Position numbers and translations under genes: made by a program
Shown here: piece after piece, positions 8,448 to 17,312 of the stretch
How the letters are laid out: each line of letters opens with the position of its first letter
How positions within the stretch are numbered: position 1 is the stretch's first letter
DNA from: Sphingomonas swuensis
Lineage (GTDB): Bacteria > Pseudomonadota > Alphaproteobacteria > Sphingomonadales > Sphingomonadaceae
Assembly: GCF_039538045.1 (NCBI RefSeq)
Contig: NZ_BAABBQ010000001.1
Location: 704,001 to 768,000 of the forward strand
Direction of reading: 5' to 3'
Length of the DNA stretch: 64,000 nt
Notes under the pieces: generated by a model
Databases searched by the model: none
Seen by the model: only the letters and a program-made list of their open reading frames with translations
What the model was told of the DNA's origin: nothing

Positions 8448-9293
8448 TCACTTCCATCGCGCGAGCGGCGGAAGGCTCATCAGGATCGCATCGACGTTGC
8501 CGCCGGTCTTCAGCCCGAACAACGTGCCCCGGTCGTAGAGCAGGTTGAATTCGACGTATCGCCCGCGAAACTCGAGCAGCTTCTCCATCTCCGCCTCGCT
8601 CCACGACAGTCCCATCCGCCGCCGGACGATCGGCGGGAAGGCCGCAAGGAACGCCTCGCCGACGGCGCGGGTGAAGGCGAAATCCTCCTCGAAGCCGCCA
8701 TCCAGCCGGTCGTAGAAGATGCCGCCGACCCCGCGGTGCACTCCGCGGTGGGGCAGGTAGAAATAGTCGTCGCACCACTTGGAGAAGCGCTCGTAATAGT
8801 CTGCGCCGTGGGCATCGCACGCCTCCTTCAGGGTCGCGTGGAAGAAGTCGCGGTCCTTTTCGTCGGGAAGCGCCGGATTTAGGTCCGCGCCGCCGCCGAA
8901 CCAGCGCTTCGCGGTGCACAGGAAGCGGGTGTTCATGTGCACGGCGGGGACGTGCGGGTTGGCCATGTGCGCGACGAGGCTGATCCCGGTGGCGAAGAAG
9001 CGGTTGCCGCTTTCCTCGGCGCCCGGGATGGTCTTGGCGAATTCGGGAGCGAAGGTCCCGCCGACGGTCGAGACGTTGACCCCGACCTTCTCGAACACCT
9101 TGCCGGCCATCTGCCCGCGAACGCCGCCGCCGCCCGGCTCGCCGCTGGGATCCTCGCGGTCCCACGGGAGGAAGTCGAAGCGCGCGTCCGATCCCGCCTC
9201 GCGCTCGATCGCCTCGAACTCGGCGCAGATCCGGTCGCGAAGCGCCTCAAACCAGCTGCGGGCGCGTGTCTGTTGCTCGTCCAGTGCTTGCAT
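8448..9293 (-). CDS. hemF: Oxygen-dependent coproporphyrinogen III oxidase
   Basis: Aerobic decarboxylation of coproporphyrinogen III to protoporphyrinogen IX in heme synthesis. 281 residues, normal length. Family blocks are present: GGGGVRGQ near residue 55, NVSTVGG, ISLVAHMANPHVPAVHMNTRF, WFGGGADLNP, YLPHRGVHRGVGGIFYDRL, and the C-terminal RYVEFNLLYDRGTLFGL. It is divergent from petABC, so a heme-synthesis gene sits beside a heme-protein operon. Confidence 0.96.
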   Translation of the reverse strand: MQALDEQQTRARSWFEALRDRICAEFEAIEREAGSDARFDFLPWDREDPSGEPGGGGVRGQMAGKVFEKVGVNVSTVGGTFAPEFAKTIPGAEESGNRFFATGISLVAHMANPHVPAVHMNTRFLCTAKRWFGGGADLNPALPDEKDRDFFHATLKEACDAHGADYYERFSKWCDDYFYLPHRGVHRGVGGIFYDRLDGGFEEDFAFTRAVGEAFLAAFPPIVRRRMGLSWSEAEMEKLLEFRGRYVEFNLLYDRGTLFGLKTGGNVDAILMSLPPLARWK

Positions 9294-9503
9294 GGGGCGG
9301 GACCGTTACCGGCTCGGAGGCGGCGGCGCCATGAGACATTCTGTCCAACCGTGTCGCGCGCGCAATCGTTTCAGCCTTGAGGAGCGATGAACGGCTCGCT
9401 ATCAGGCCCGCGAACTCCCGCGGTCCTCATCGGCCGCGGCTTTTGTCATAGGCCCGTCCCTCTTTCCTGCAGGGGCGTCACGAGAAGCGATCGAAGGACC
9501 CTG

Positions 9504-10088
9504 ATGGCCACCTTGGAACAGACCCCGACGATGCCCGGAGAGCCGAGCAGTGCGGAAGCCGGCGAGCCCGGGGTTCGCCGCCGTGACTTCATCAACATCG
9601 CCGCGGTGAGCTTCGCCGGCGTCGGTGCCGTCGCCGCGGTCGCTCCGCTGGTGGTGCAGTTCGCGCCGTCGAAGGACGTCGAGGCGCTGTCGTCGGTCGA
9701 GGTCGACATCTCCAAGATCCAGCCCGGGCAGGGGATCAAGACTGTTTGGCGCAAGCAGCCGGTGTTCATCCGCAACCTGCGTCCCGAGGAAATCGCCGAG
9801 GCCAACAAGGTCTCGCTGGCAGAGCTTCGCGATCCCCAGACGCTCGCCGACCGGACCAAGCCCGGCAAGACCAACTGGCTGATCACGCTGGGCGTCTGCA
9901 CCCACCTCGGCTGCGTGCCGCTGGGCATCGGCGATGGCGAGAACAAGGGCGACTACAAGGGCTATTTCTGCCCCTGCCACGGCTCGCACTACGACACGGC
10001 GGCGCGCATCCGGAAGGGTCCGGCGCCGCTCAACCTTCACGTTCCCGAGTATGAATTCGCCTCGGACACCGTTGTCCGGATCGGTTGA
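9504..10088 (+). CDS. petA: Ubiquinol-cytochrome c reductase Rieske iron-sulfur subunit
   Basis: [2Fe-2S] subunit of complex III. 194 residues. It has a twin-arginine-type start ([10 protein letters not shown]) followed by a hydrophobic anchor at about 35-58, then cluster ligands CTHLGC and CPCHGS, both complete with the disulfide cysteines. The frame is open upstream to 9387 but the ATG at 9504 gives the expected length. First gene of petABC, with 13 nt to petB. Confidence 0.95.
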   Translation: MATLEQTPTMPGEPSSAEAGEPGVRRRDFINIAAVSFAGVGAVAAVAPLVVQFAPSKDVEALSSVEVDISKIQPGQGIKTVWRKQPVFIRNLRPEEIAEANKVSLAELRDPQTLADRTKPGKTNWLITLGVCTHLGCVPLGIGDGENKGDYKGYFCPCHGSHYDTAARIRKGPAPLNLHVPEYEFASDTVVRIG

Positions 10089-10101
10089 GGAAGCTGTCAC
10101 G

Positions 10102-11445
10102 ATGAGCTTTGCCTGGGCCAAGCCCTACGAACCCAAGTCGCCCTTCACGCGGTGGGTCGACCAGCGCCTGCCGCTTCCGCGCCTCGTCTATGGCGCGATC
10201 GGCGGCGGTTATCCGGTGCCGCGCAACCTCAACTACTTCTGGAACTTCGGGGTTCTCGCCGGCCTTGCGCTGGTGATCCAGATCATCACCGGCATCGTGC
10301 TGGCGATGCACTATTACAGCTACGCCGGCGGAGCGTTCGACAGCGTCGAGCGGATCATGCGCGACGTCAACGCCGGCTGGGTGCTTCGTTACACCCACCA
10401 GAACGGCGCCAGCTTCTTCTTCGCGATCGTCTACATCCACATCTTCCGCGGCCTCTATTACGGCTCCTACAAGGCGCCGCGCGAAATGGTCTGGATGCTC
10501 GGCCTCGTCATCTATCTGCTGATGATGGCGACCGCCTTCATGGGCTACGTCCTCCCCTGGGGCCAGATGAGCTACTGGGGCGCGCAGGTCATCACCGGCT
10601 TCTTCTCGGCCATCCCGGTCGTCGGCGAGCCGCTGCGGATCTTCCTGCTTGGCGGCTATGCGCCCGACCAGGCCGCGCTGACCCGCTTCTTCTCGCTCCA
10701 CTATCTGCTGCCGTTCGTGATCGCGGGCGTCACCATCCTCAAGATCTGGGCGCTCCACATCCCGGGCTCGTCGAACCCGACCGGCGTCGACGTGAAGGAC
10801 GAGAAGGACACCTTGCCCTTCCACCCCTTCTACACCGCCAAGGACGGCTTCGGCATCGGCGTCGCCCTGCTGATCTTCTCGATCTTCATCTTCTTCCTGC
10901 CGTACAGCCTTGGCCACCCGGACAACTACATCGAGGCGAACCCGCTGGTGACTCCGGCGCACATCGTCCCCGAATGGTATTTCTGGCCGTTCTACGCGAT
11001 CCTGCGCGCCTTCACCGCCGACCTCGCCATTCCGTTCACCGGGATCGTGCTGGCCCCGGCCAAGCTGCTCGGCGTGCTGGCGATGTTCGGCTCGATCCTG
11101 CTGCTGTTCTTCCTGACCTGGCTTGATCGCTCGCCGATCCGCTCGACCAGCTACCGGCCGATCTACAAGATCTTCTTCTGGATCCTGGTCGCCGACATCG
11201 TCATCCTCGGCTATGTCGGCCAGGCGCACCTCACTCCGGTGAACATCGCGCTCGGGCAGCTCGCCGCGGCCTATTACTTCGCGCACTTCCTCATCATCCT
11301 GCCGCTCGTCTCGAAGTTCGAGAAGCCGCTGCCGCTGCCCAATTCCATCTCGGAAAGCGTGCTGCACGGCGAGCGCCAGGAAAGCGCACCATTTGGTCTT
11401 GCCTCCACCGGTCCGACCACGGTCGCTGCTCAGCCGGCCGAATAA
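10102..11445 (+). CDS. petB: Cytochrome b subunit of the bc1 complex
   Basis: 447-residue integral membrane subunit carrying hemes bL and bH and the quinone sites of complex III. Seen: the N-terminal NLNYFWNFG, heme-ligand histidines in LAMHYYS and VYIHIFRG, the second pair in SLHYLLPF and ALHIPGSSN, and the Qo-site motif [15 protein letters not shown]. Eight to nine transmembrane helices. Length matches a bc1-type one-piece cytochrome b rather than split b6/IV. Confidence 0.96.
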   Translation: MSFAWAKPYEPKSPFTRWVDQRLPLPRLVYGAIGGGYPVPRNLNYFWNFGVLAGLALVIQIITGIVLAMHYYSYAGGAFDSVERIMRDVNAGWVLRYTHQNGASFFFAIVYIHIFRGLYYGSYKAPREMVWMLGLVIYLLMMATAFMGYVLPWGQMSYWGAQVITGFFSAIPVVGEPLRIFLLGGYAPDQAALTRFFSLHYLLPFVIAGVTILKIWALHIPGSSNPTGVDVKDEKDTLPFHPFYTAKDGFGIGVALLIFSIFIFFLPYSLGHPDNYIEANPLVTPAHIVPEWYFWPFYAILRAFTADLAIPFTGIVLAPAKLLGVLAMFGSILLLFFLTWLDRSPIRSTSYRPIYKIFFWILVADIVILGYVGQAHLTPVNIALGQLAAAYYFAHFLIILPLVSKFEKPLPLPNSISESVLHGERQESAPFGLASTGPTTVAAQPAE

Positions 11446-11460
11446 GGGAATCACAGGGAC

Positions 11461-12396
11461 ATGGTCCGGATTATCGGTTTCTTCGTCGGGCTCGGCTTCG
11501 TCACCATGCTGCTGGTGGCGTTCTTCACCGACGCCAAGAACGCCATTCAGAACCCCTCGGTCGAAACGGCCGAGGAGCAGTTCCACCTCAAGCCCGAGCC
11601 GATGAAGCTCGCGTCGGACGGCCCGCTCGGCAAGTTCGACCGGGCGCAGCTGCAGCGCGGCTTCCAGGTCTACAAGGAGGTCTGCGCGGCCTGCCACAGC
11701 CTGAAGTACGTCAGCTTCTACCAGCTGTCGGATCTCGGCTATTCCGAGGCCGAGGTGAAGGCGATCGCCAACCAGTGGGCGATCGAGGTGCCGACGGTGA
11801 ACCCGGACACGGGTGAGGCCGCAACCCGCAAGGCGCTGGTCAGCGACCGCTTCCCGAGCCCTTATGCCAACGAGACCGCGGCGCGCGCCGCCAACAACAA
11901 TGCGCTTCCGCCCGACCTCTCGCTGATCACCGAAGCGCGTGACGGTGGCGCCAACTATGTCCACTCGCTGCTGACGGGTTATCGCGATCCGAAGACCTAT
12001 CGCAACGAGAAGGGCGAAGCGCTTCCGGCCGCCAACCAGCCGGGCACGGGGCTTCACTTCAACCCGTGGTTCGCCAACCTCAACATCGCCATGCCGGCGC
12101 CGCTGGTGTCGGATGGGCAGGTGACCTTCGCCGACGGTACCAAGCCGACGGTCGAACAGATGAGCCGTGACGTTGCGGCCTTCCTCGTTTGGACCGCCGA
12201 GCCCAACCTCGAGGCGCGTCACCGCACCGGCTGGACGGTGATGATCTTCCTGCTCATCGCCACCATCCTCGCCTACATGGCCTATCGCAACATCTGGGCG
12301 AATGCCAAGCGCGAGGTCTCGATCCGCGGCCCCCTCGAGCCCGCCTTCCGCGAGCGGATGGACGAGCAGAAGGCCGACCGCGGCATCGCCGGCTAA
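11461..12396 (+). CDS. petC: Cytochrome c1 subunit of the bc1 complex
   Basis: 311 residues. A hydrophobic N-terminus (1-22) exports and may anchor the protein. The c-type heme site CAACH is at 75-79; the axial methionine is probably in NIAMPAPLVSDGQV. A C-terminal membrane anchor WTVMIFLLIATILAYMAYR is followed by a basic cytoplasmic tail. The ATG follows petB by 15 nt with an AAGGGAA ribosome site. Completes the petABC operon. Confidence 0.95.
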   Translation: MVRIIGFFVGLGFVTMLLVAFFTDAKNAIQNPSVETAEEQFHLKPEPMKLASDGPLGKFDRAQLQRGFQVYKEVCAACHSLKYVSFYQLSDLGYSEAEVKAIANQWAIEVPTVNPDTGEAATRKALVSDRFPSPYANETAARAANNNALPPDLSLITEARDGGANYVHSLLTGYRDPKTYRNEKGEALPAANQPGTGLHFNPWFANLNIAMPAPLVSDGQVTFADGTKPTVEQMSRDVAAFLVWTAEPNLEARHRTGWTVMIFLLIATILAYMAYRNIWANAKREVSIRGPLEPAFRERMDEQKADRGIAG

Positions 12397-12449
12397 GCGC
12401 ATATCGCTCCTCTCTCCCGAGGGAGGTGGAATCCGCAACGCGGATGAAG

Positions 12450-12480
12450 AAGGGGTTCTCGCCACAAGCGAGGACCCCTT
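12450..12480 (+). terminator. Hairpin after petC
   Basis: Thirteen-base arms beginning AAGGGG and ending CCCCTT, with one G-U pair and a CACAA loop. Only a weak T-rich tail (CGTCCGTTCGTT) follows. Probable terminator of the petABC transcript. Confidence 0.55.
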
Positions 12481-12558
12481 CGTCCGTTCGTTACCGCCCC
12501 GGGCTTGACCAGGCGTCGGCATTCCATTTCCTGTGGGAGGCCGAATGACGGCATACGG

Positions 12559-12579
12559 ATCCCGGGTTGGGCCCGGGAT
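12559..12579. repeat. REP-like palindrome next to apt start
   Basis: Arms ATCCCGGG and CCCGGGAT around a TTGGG loop, 17 nt before the apt ATG. It looks like one unit of the GC-rich intergenic palindromes common in sphingomonads. I found no second copy in this window, so the repeat status is unproven. Confidence 0.4.
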
Positions 12580-12596
12580 GGCGTTCAAGGAACAGC

Positions 12597-13130
12597 ATGA
12601 CCCCCGACCAACTGCGCACGCTCGTCCGGACCATCCCCGACCATCCCAAGCCCGGGATCCTGTTCCGCGACGTCACCACATTGCTGCTCCATGCCGAGGG
12701 CTTCGCAGCGGCGATCGACCATCTGGCGGACAGCGTCTCCGGGCGGCCTGATCTCGTTGCCGGGATGGAGGCGCGCGGTTTCGTGGTGGCTACCGCGCTC
12801 GCGCTGAAGCTCGGCGCCGGGCTGCTCCTCATCCGCAAGGACGGCAAGCTTCCCGGCGCGACCATCGCCGAAGACTATGCGCTCGAATATGGCACCGACC
12901 GGCTGACCATGCATGTCGACGCCTGCGCGCCCGGCGCAACGGTGCTTCTCGCCGACGACCTCCTGGCCACCGGCGGCACCGCGCTCGCCGCAGCGCGCCT
13001 TGTCAGGCGGGCAGGCGCGCAGGTCACCGGCGCGCGCTTCCTGATCGACCTTCCCGACCTTGGCGGCGCGACGAGGCTGGAGGCCGCCGACATCCACACC
13101 CACAGCCTGCTGTCCTACGCCGGACACTGA
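12597..13130 (+). CDS. apt: Adenine phosphoribosyltransferase
   Basis: Purine salvage: adenine plus PRPP to AMP. 177 residues from the ATG preceded by AAGGAACA. Seen: IPDHPKPGILFRDVTTLL at the N-terminus, GMEARGF, the flexible-loop RKDGKLPG, and the PRPP-binding LLADDLLATGGTALAA. Normal length and cytoplasmic. Its neighbours (petC, pilus operon) give no functional link. Confidence 0.95.
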   Translation: MTPDQLRTLVRTIPDHPKPGILFRDVTTLLLHAEGFAAAIDHLADSVSGRPDLVAGMEARGFVVATALALKLGAGLLLIRKDGKLPGATIAEDYALEYGTDRLTMHVDACAPGATVLLADDLLATGGTALAAARLVRRAGAQVTGARFLIDLPDLGGATRLEAADIHTHSLLSYAGH

Positions 13131-13148
13131 TCGCCCGGCGGCCGCCCG

Positions 13149-13196
13149 GGATTGGTTCGTAATGGGCTAAGCGGCAAGGTAACGTTGAACCAATCC
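13149..13196. promoter_or_regulatory. Inverted repeat in the pilus-operon promoter region
   Basis: Perfect 10-nt arms GGATTGGTTC (13149-13158) and GAACCAATCC (13187-13196), centre-to-centre 38 nt. Just downstream is a -10-like TATACT (13198-13203) with no acceptable -35, so the promoter may depend on an activator binding these arms. Confidence 0.45.
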
Positions 13197-13209
13197 ATAT
13201 ACTTGGCGC

Positions 13210-13225
13210 TCAACCAAGGGGTTGA
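13210..13225 (+). promoter_or_regulatory. Hairpin over the ribosome site of the first pilus gene
   Basis: TCAACC (13210-13215), AAGG loop, GGTTGA (13220-13225); the AAGGGG ribosome site lies in the loop and the 3' arm, and the ATG follows at 13229. It could gate translation of the pilin-like gene. Confidence 0.35.
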
Positions 13226-13228
13226 TCG

Positions 13229-13726
13229 ATGCTCGCACACCGCGCCAAGATACTGCTGCTCGCCGCCACATTGCTGACCTGGGCCGAGTCCGCCCAGGCT
13301 GGGACGGCACAGACCAGCATGAACGTGTCCGCCACCGTGCAGAGCTCGTGCCTCGTCAGTGCCACCGCGATGGCATTCGGCAGCTACGACCCCGTCAGCA
13401 CCACCGCGGCCACCGCGACCAGCTCGATCACCGTCACCTGCACCACGGGAACCAGCTTCGTCGTCGGCCTCAATGCCGGCACCGCAAGCGGGGCGACGGT
13501 AGCCACCCGGCAGATGTCCAATGCGTCGCAGCGGCTTGCCTACGCCCTCTTCAGCGACTCAGGCCGGACCACCAATTGGGGCAATACCGCCGGGGTCGAC
13601 GTCCCCGCGGCGATCACCGCCACCACGACCCCCAGCGTCCTCACCGTCTACGGTCGCATTGCCGCCGAGCAGAACGTCCCCGCAGGCGCCTATGCCGACG
13701 TCGTGACGATCACGGTCACCTACTAG
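13229..13726 (+). CDS. Csu-type (SCPU/spore coat U domain) pilin-like protein
   Basis: 165-residue exported subunit. A signal peptide (about 1-24, ending AQA) is followed by a beta-rich SCPU domain: SATVQSSCLVSATAMAFGSYDP, a second cysteine in ITVTC, and the C-terminal strand VYGRIAAEQNVPAGAYADVVTITVTY. The penultimate aromatic and GxY pattern is typical of donor-strand pilins. It is the likely main subunit of a small archaic chaperone-usher pilus. The chaperone gene starts on the base after its stop codon. Confidence 0.88.
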   Translation: MLAHRAKILLLAATLLTWAESAQAGTAQTSMNVSATVQSSCLVSATAMAFGSYDPVSTTAATATSSITVTCTTGTSFVVGLNAGTASGATVATRQMSNASQRLAYALFSDSGRTTNWGNTAGVDVPAAITATTTPSVLTVYGRIAAEQNVPAGAYADVVTITVTY

Positions 13727-14431
13727 ATGAGCAGCCCGGCCTCCTGCGGGCGCGGGCTGCTTCGGACATTCCTCGCCGTCGCCGCCTTCCTGTCCCCGGC
13801 TCCCTCGCTCCATGCCGGGACGATCGCGGTCGTCCCGATCAGGATCGAACTCGATCCCGCAGCGACATTCTGCGCGCTGCATGTCAGCAACCTCGGCAAG
13901 GAACCGGTGGCGGTCCAGGTGCGCGGCTTCGGCTGGAGCCAGATGGCAGACGGAAGCGACCGTCTCGAGCCTGCCGGTATCCGGCTGAACCCGTCGGTGA
14001 TGGAGATTCCGTCCGGACAGAAGAAACTGGTGCGTTGCGCCCTTCCGCCCCACGTCGGGGCGTCGGAAAGCAGCTTCCGATTGATCGTAGACGAGCTCCC
14101 GCCGGGTCAGGCGCAGCCCGGCACCGTTCAGGCCGTGCTGCGGCTGAGCATTCCGCTGTTCCGCAGCCCCAAGGGGGCGGCGCCCGCGCTTCGCTGGAGG
14201 GAAGGACCGCTCGGATGGCTCGAACTCCTCAACGTCGGACGGGCGCACGCGACCGTGGGCAGGGTCGTCGTGCGCCGGGCCGGGCAGGAGCCTGACACGA
14301 TCGACCGCGGCTTCTACCTGCTGGCGGGCAGCGTCCGTTCGCTTCCGCTCACAGCCGGAAGCGCGATCACCGGGGTGGAGGTGGTGACCGGACCGGGCCA
14401 GCCGCAGGCCGTGGCGAAGCTCCAACGCTGA
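13727..14431 (+). CDS. Periplasmic fimbrial chaperone (CsuC-like)
   Basis: 234 residues. A signal peptide ends near residue 30 (LHA). It shows the two-domain Ig-like pilus-chaperone layout: VVPIRIELDPAATFCALHVSN as first strands, then the P-S-x-Q-K-K-L-V-R segment carrying the subunit-docking basic residues, then SFRLIVDELP, the usual edge motif. It caps pilin subunits by donor-strand complementation and delivers them to the usher. Coupled to both neighbours (0 and 2 nt gaps). Confidence 0.88.
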   Translation: MSSPASCGRGLLRTFLAVAAFLSPAPSLHAGTIAVVPIRIELDPAATFCALHVSNLGKEPVAVQVRGFGWSQMADGSDRLEPAGIRLNPSVMEIPSGQKKLVRCALPPHVGASESSFRLIVDELPPGQAQPGTVQAVLRLSIPLFRSPKGAAPALRWREGPLGWLELLNVGRAHATVGRVVVRRAGQEPDTIDRGFYLLAGSVRSLPLTAGSAITGVEVVTGPGQPQAVAKLQR

Positions 14432-14433
14432 CC

Positions 14434-16812
14434 GTGTGCGAGGTCGGTCCGCACATTGGGTCCGCTCCAGCCCGGCTGTCGTCACGGCGCCGGCTCGCCG
14501 CATGCTACCTTCTGACAGCGGCGCTCGTGCCAGCACCGGCGCTTGCGGCCGTGCCGCTTGCTACCAGCGTCGACGCTGGTCCGCCGCTCGGTCATCAGCC
14601 GACTAGCCCGATCGGACTGATCCTCAATGGGATTGCGCAGGAGCGTCCCGGGCTGATCGCGGTTCGTGGCGGCACGCTGCTGCTCGCGCGGGAGGACCTC
14701 ACCCGTCTCGGCCTGCTCCCCGGCGATGACAGCGGCATATGGATCGACGGCAAGCAATACATGCCGCTGGCCGCGCTTCGTGGAGTGACTGCCACCCTCG
14801 ACGAAGAAGCGACGACACTCTCCTTGGTGGCCGCTGCCGATGCCTTCGCTCCCGCGCGGCAGCCGCAATTTCTCGCCACTTCGGGCATGCCCGTGAGCGA
14901 GCCGGTTCCGTTCGTCTTCCTCGGCTACGACCTGTCGCTGGCGCGAAGCGGAGGAAGACTGCTGACCAGCGGATATTTCGACCTCGGCGTTTCTGGACGC
15001 TGGGGCGTGGCCGGCACTACCGCCCTGCTGCGACCAGGGGGCGGGGCGCTTGTTCGCCTCGACAGCAGCCTCCAGCGCGACCTGCCCGAACGCCGCCTTC
15101 GCCTCGTCCTCGGCGACACCATCAGCCGTGACGGCGACCTCTCCAGCCCGTTCCGCTTCGGCGGCTTGCGCATCGGCACCGACTTCTCGCTCGCTCCGGA
15201 TGCGATCAACTATCCGCTGCCGCTTGTGTCGGGCTCGGCGCTGGTGCCTTCGACAGTCGAGCTGCTCGCGGCGAGCGGGCGGCAGGCCCACCTCGTCCAG
15301 CCTGGACGTTTCCTGATCGAGGCGCCACCGACGATCAGCGGGGCGGGCGAGGTCGTGATGACCATCGCGGACGCGACCGGCACCACCCGCCAAATTCGCC
15401 AGAGCTTCTACTCAAGCCCCCGCCTGCTCCGCCCAGGTCTTTCCGAATTCTCGCTTGAGGCTGGCTTCATCCGTGACCGCTACGGCCTGCGCAGCGCCTC
15501 CTACGGCGACGCATTCGCGGCAGTCGCCGGTCGGCGCGGAATGAGCGGGCACCTCACGGTCGGTGGACGGGTGGAAGCGAGCCGCTCGACCCGGCGGGTC
15601 GGGATCTCGCTCGAGGCGGTGATCGCCAGCCTCGGTGAATTTGGCCTCGCCGGCGCGGTGTCGCAGGGGAAGGGCGGGACGGGCTTCTGGTGGCGCGCGC
15701 AGGTTCAGCGGCTCGGCCCCGACCTCTCCTTCACCGCCAGCTACGCCCGCCGCAGCGCCGATTACGCGCAGGTCGGTGACATCCGCGCCTTTGCCGACCG
15801 GCAGCCCCGCCATGAGCTTGGCGCGAGCCTCGGCCTGACCCTGCCGATCGGTGAGCTTGCGCTCGGCTTCATCGATGCCCGCCTCGCCGATGGTGTGCCC
15901 TACCGCCTCGGCACCATCGGTTTCACCGCCACGTTCGGCGACCTCTTTCTGAGCGCGAGCGTCCGCGTGTCGCGTGTCGGTGAGGATGCCGACAGCGGAT
16001 TCCTCCTGTCGCTCAGCCGCCCCCTCGGCCGGCGGGCAAGCGCCGCGCTTACGGTCGAGAAAGGGCAGTGGACGAGCAGCTTCCAGCAGAGCGCACTCGG
16101 CGGACGGGGGCTGAGCTTCGGCCTCGCCTCTGGCCGTGGTCCTGCGGGCGTACGGGTCGACGGCTATGCCCTTGCGAGCAATGATATCGGCGAGGTCGAG
16201 GTCACGGCGCACCGGTCCGCCGGCAGCGTCGCCGCGCGGGCCAGCGTCCGCGGCGCACTGGTCGTGATCGGCGACCGGCTGCTGCCCACCGCTCGGCTCC
16301 ACGACGGGCTCGCGCTGGTCGACGTCGCCAGCGACCAGGACGTCCAGATCTTCCAGGAAGGTCGGCCGGTCGCGCGCAGGGCGCGGCGGGGGCGGCCTGT
16401 CCTGCTCACCGGGCTCCAGCCTTATGCCGGCAACCGCGTCTCCATCCGGCTTGATGACCTCCCGCTCGAAGTCGCGCTCGACGAGGCGGAGCAGCTGGCG
16501 GTCCCGGGCTTCCGCCAGGCTGCCGCCATCCGCTTCGGCCGCGACGACGCCGTGACTCCTCTGACCCTCGCGATCGTCGACGAACAGGGTACGCCATTGC
16601 CCCCCGGCCTCGAGGTCGACGTCGACGGCGTTCGGCTCGGGGTTGCCGGGCACGACGGGCTCGTCTTCCTTGCCGACGCGAGGGGAGGGGCGGCGCTGAC
16701 GGTGCGCCTGCCCGCCGGCTCCTGCCGCGCGAATCTACCTGTAGACCTCGCAACTGCCGAAGCCCGCCCGCTGCGCTGCCTTGCGATCGGCGCTGTAGGC
16801 GCTGCCCGATGA
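14434..16812 (+). CDS. Outer-membrane fimbrial usher (CsuD-like)
   Basis: 792 residues from GTG. An exported N-terminus (about 1-45), an N-terminal domain with LILNGIAQERPGLIAVRGG, then a long beta-barrel with many alternating strands (from FDLGVSGRWGVAG through GLASGRGPAGVRVDGYAL), and a C-terminal plug/CTD region with GLQPYAGNRVSIRLDDLPL. Two late cysteines (GSCRANL and RCLAI) match the usher CTD. It translocates chaperone-subunit complexes and assembles the pilus. Confidence 0.9.
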   Translation: MCEVGPHIGSAPARLSSRRRLAACYLLTAALVPAPALAAVPLATSVDAGPPLGHQPTSPIGLILNGIAQERPGLIAVRGGTLLLAREDLTRLGLLPGDDSGIWIDGKQYMPLAALRGVTATLDEEATTLSLVAAADAFAPARQPQFLATSGMPVSEPVPFVFLGYDLSLARSGGRLLTSGYFDLGVSGRWGVAGTTALLRPGGGALVRLDSSLQRDLPERRLRLVLGDTISRDGDLSSPFRFGGLRIGTDFSLAPDAINYPLPLVSGSALVPSTVELLAASGRQAHLVQPGRFLIEAPPTISGAGEVVMTIADATGTTRQIRQSFYSSPRLLRPGLSEFSLEAGFIRDRYGLRSASYGDAFAAVAGRRGMSGHLTVGGRVEASRSTRRVGISLEAVIASLGEFGLAGAVSQGKGGTGFWWRAQVQRLGPDLSFTASYARRSADYAQVGDIRAFADRQPRHELGASLGLTLPIGELALGFIDARLADGVPYRLGTIGFTATFGDLFLSASVRVSRVGEDADSGFLLSLSRPLGRRASAALTVEKGQWTSSFQQSALGGRGLSFGLASGRGPAGVRVDGYALASNDIGEVEVTAHRSAGSVAARASVRGALVVIGDRLLPTARLHDGLALVDVASDQDVQIFQEGRPVARRARRGRPVLLTGLQPYAGNRVSIRLDDLPLEVALDEAEQLAVPGFRQAAAIRFGRDDAVTPLTLAIVDEQGTPLPPGLEVDVDGVRLGVAGHDGLVFLADARGGAALTVRLPAGSCRANLPVDLATAEARPLRCLAIGAVGAAR

Positions 16813-17303
16813 TCTCCCAGACCTCCATGGTGCGCGGCGCGCTGCTGCTGCTGCTGGCCTTGATCGTGGTCATGCTGCCCGCGCGTGCCGAGGCCTGCAC
16901 CCTTTGCAGCTGCACAACCTCCACCTCGTCGCTGGCCTTTGGCGCCTACAGCCCGGTGACTGCCTCGCCTACCGACGCGAGCGCCCTGGTCTCGATCGAC
17001 TGCACCGGGATCGTTTCGCTATTCGGGGTGGTCGAGGTGCGGGCAAGTGCCGGGGGCTCGGGAAGCGCGCTGGACCGGACCATGGCGCGCAGCGGAAGCA
17101 CGCTTCGCTACAACATCTACGCCAACTCGGCGCGGTCCCTGATTCTGGGTGATGGAAGCAGCGGGACGACGACGCTGACCTCCTCGCTTAACGGCCTGCT
17201 CTTCTTCAGCACCGCCGTTCCCGTCTACGGCCGGATCCCGGCGCAGCAGTGGGTGCAGAGCGGCACCTACAGCGACACGGTGGTGATCACCGTAATCTAC
17301 TGA
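16809..17303 (+). CDS. Second SCPU-domain pilus subunit, possible tip
   Basis: 164 residues, ATG overlapping the usher stop codon. Signal peptide about 1-29 (ARAEA), then an unusual cysteine-dense mature start CTLCSC, a third cysteine in SIDC, and the SCPU ending VYGRIPAQQWVQSGTYSDTVVITVIY. As the last gene after the usher it sits where CsuE, the tip adhesin, would be, but it has one domain and is shorter. An alternative start at 16827 would shorten the signal peptide. Confidence 0.82.
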   Translation: MISQTSMVRGALLLLLALIVVMLPARAEACTLCSCTTSTSSLAFGAYSPVTASPTDASALVSIDCTGIVSLFGVVEVRASAGGSGSALDRTMARSGSTLRYNIYANSARSLILGDGSSGTTTLTSSLNGLLFFSTAVPVYGRIPAQQWVQSGTYSDTVVITVIY

Positions 17304-17312
17304 GCGCTGCGG

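Noticed and set aside
10030..12588. 852-codon minus-strand frame opposite petB and petC
   Set aside because: Antisense shadow of a clear petBC operon; His/Asp/Glu/Arg-rich text without domains.
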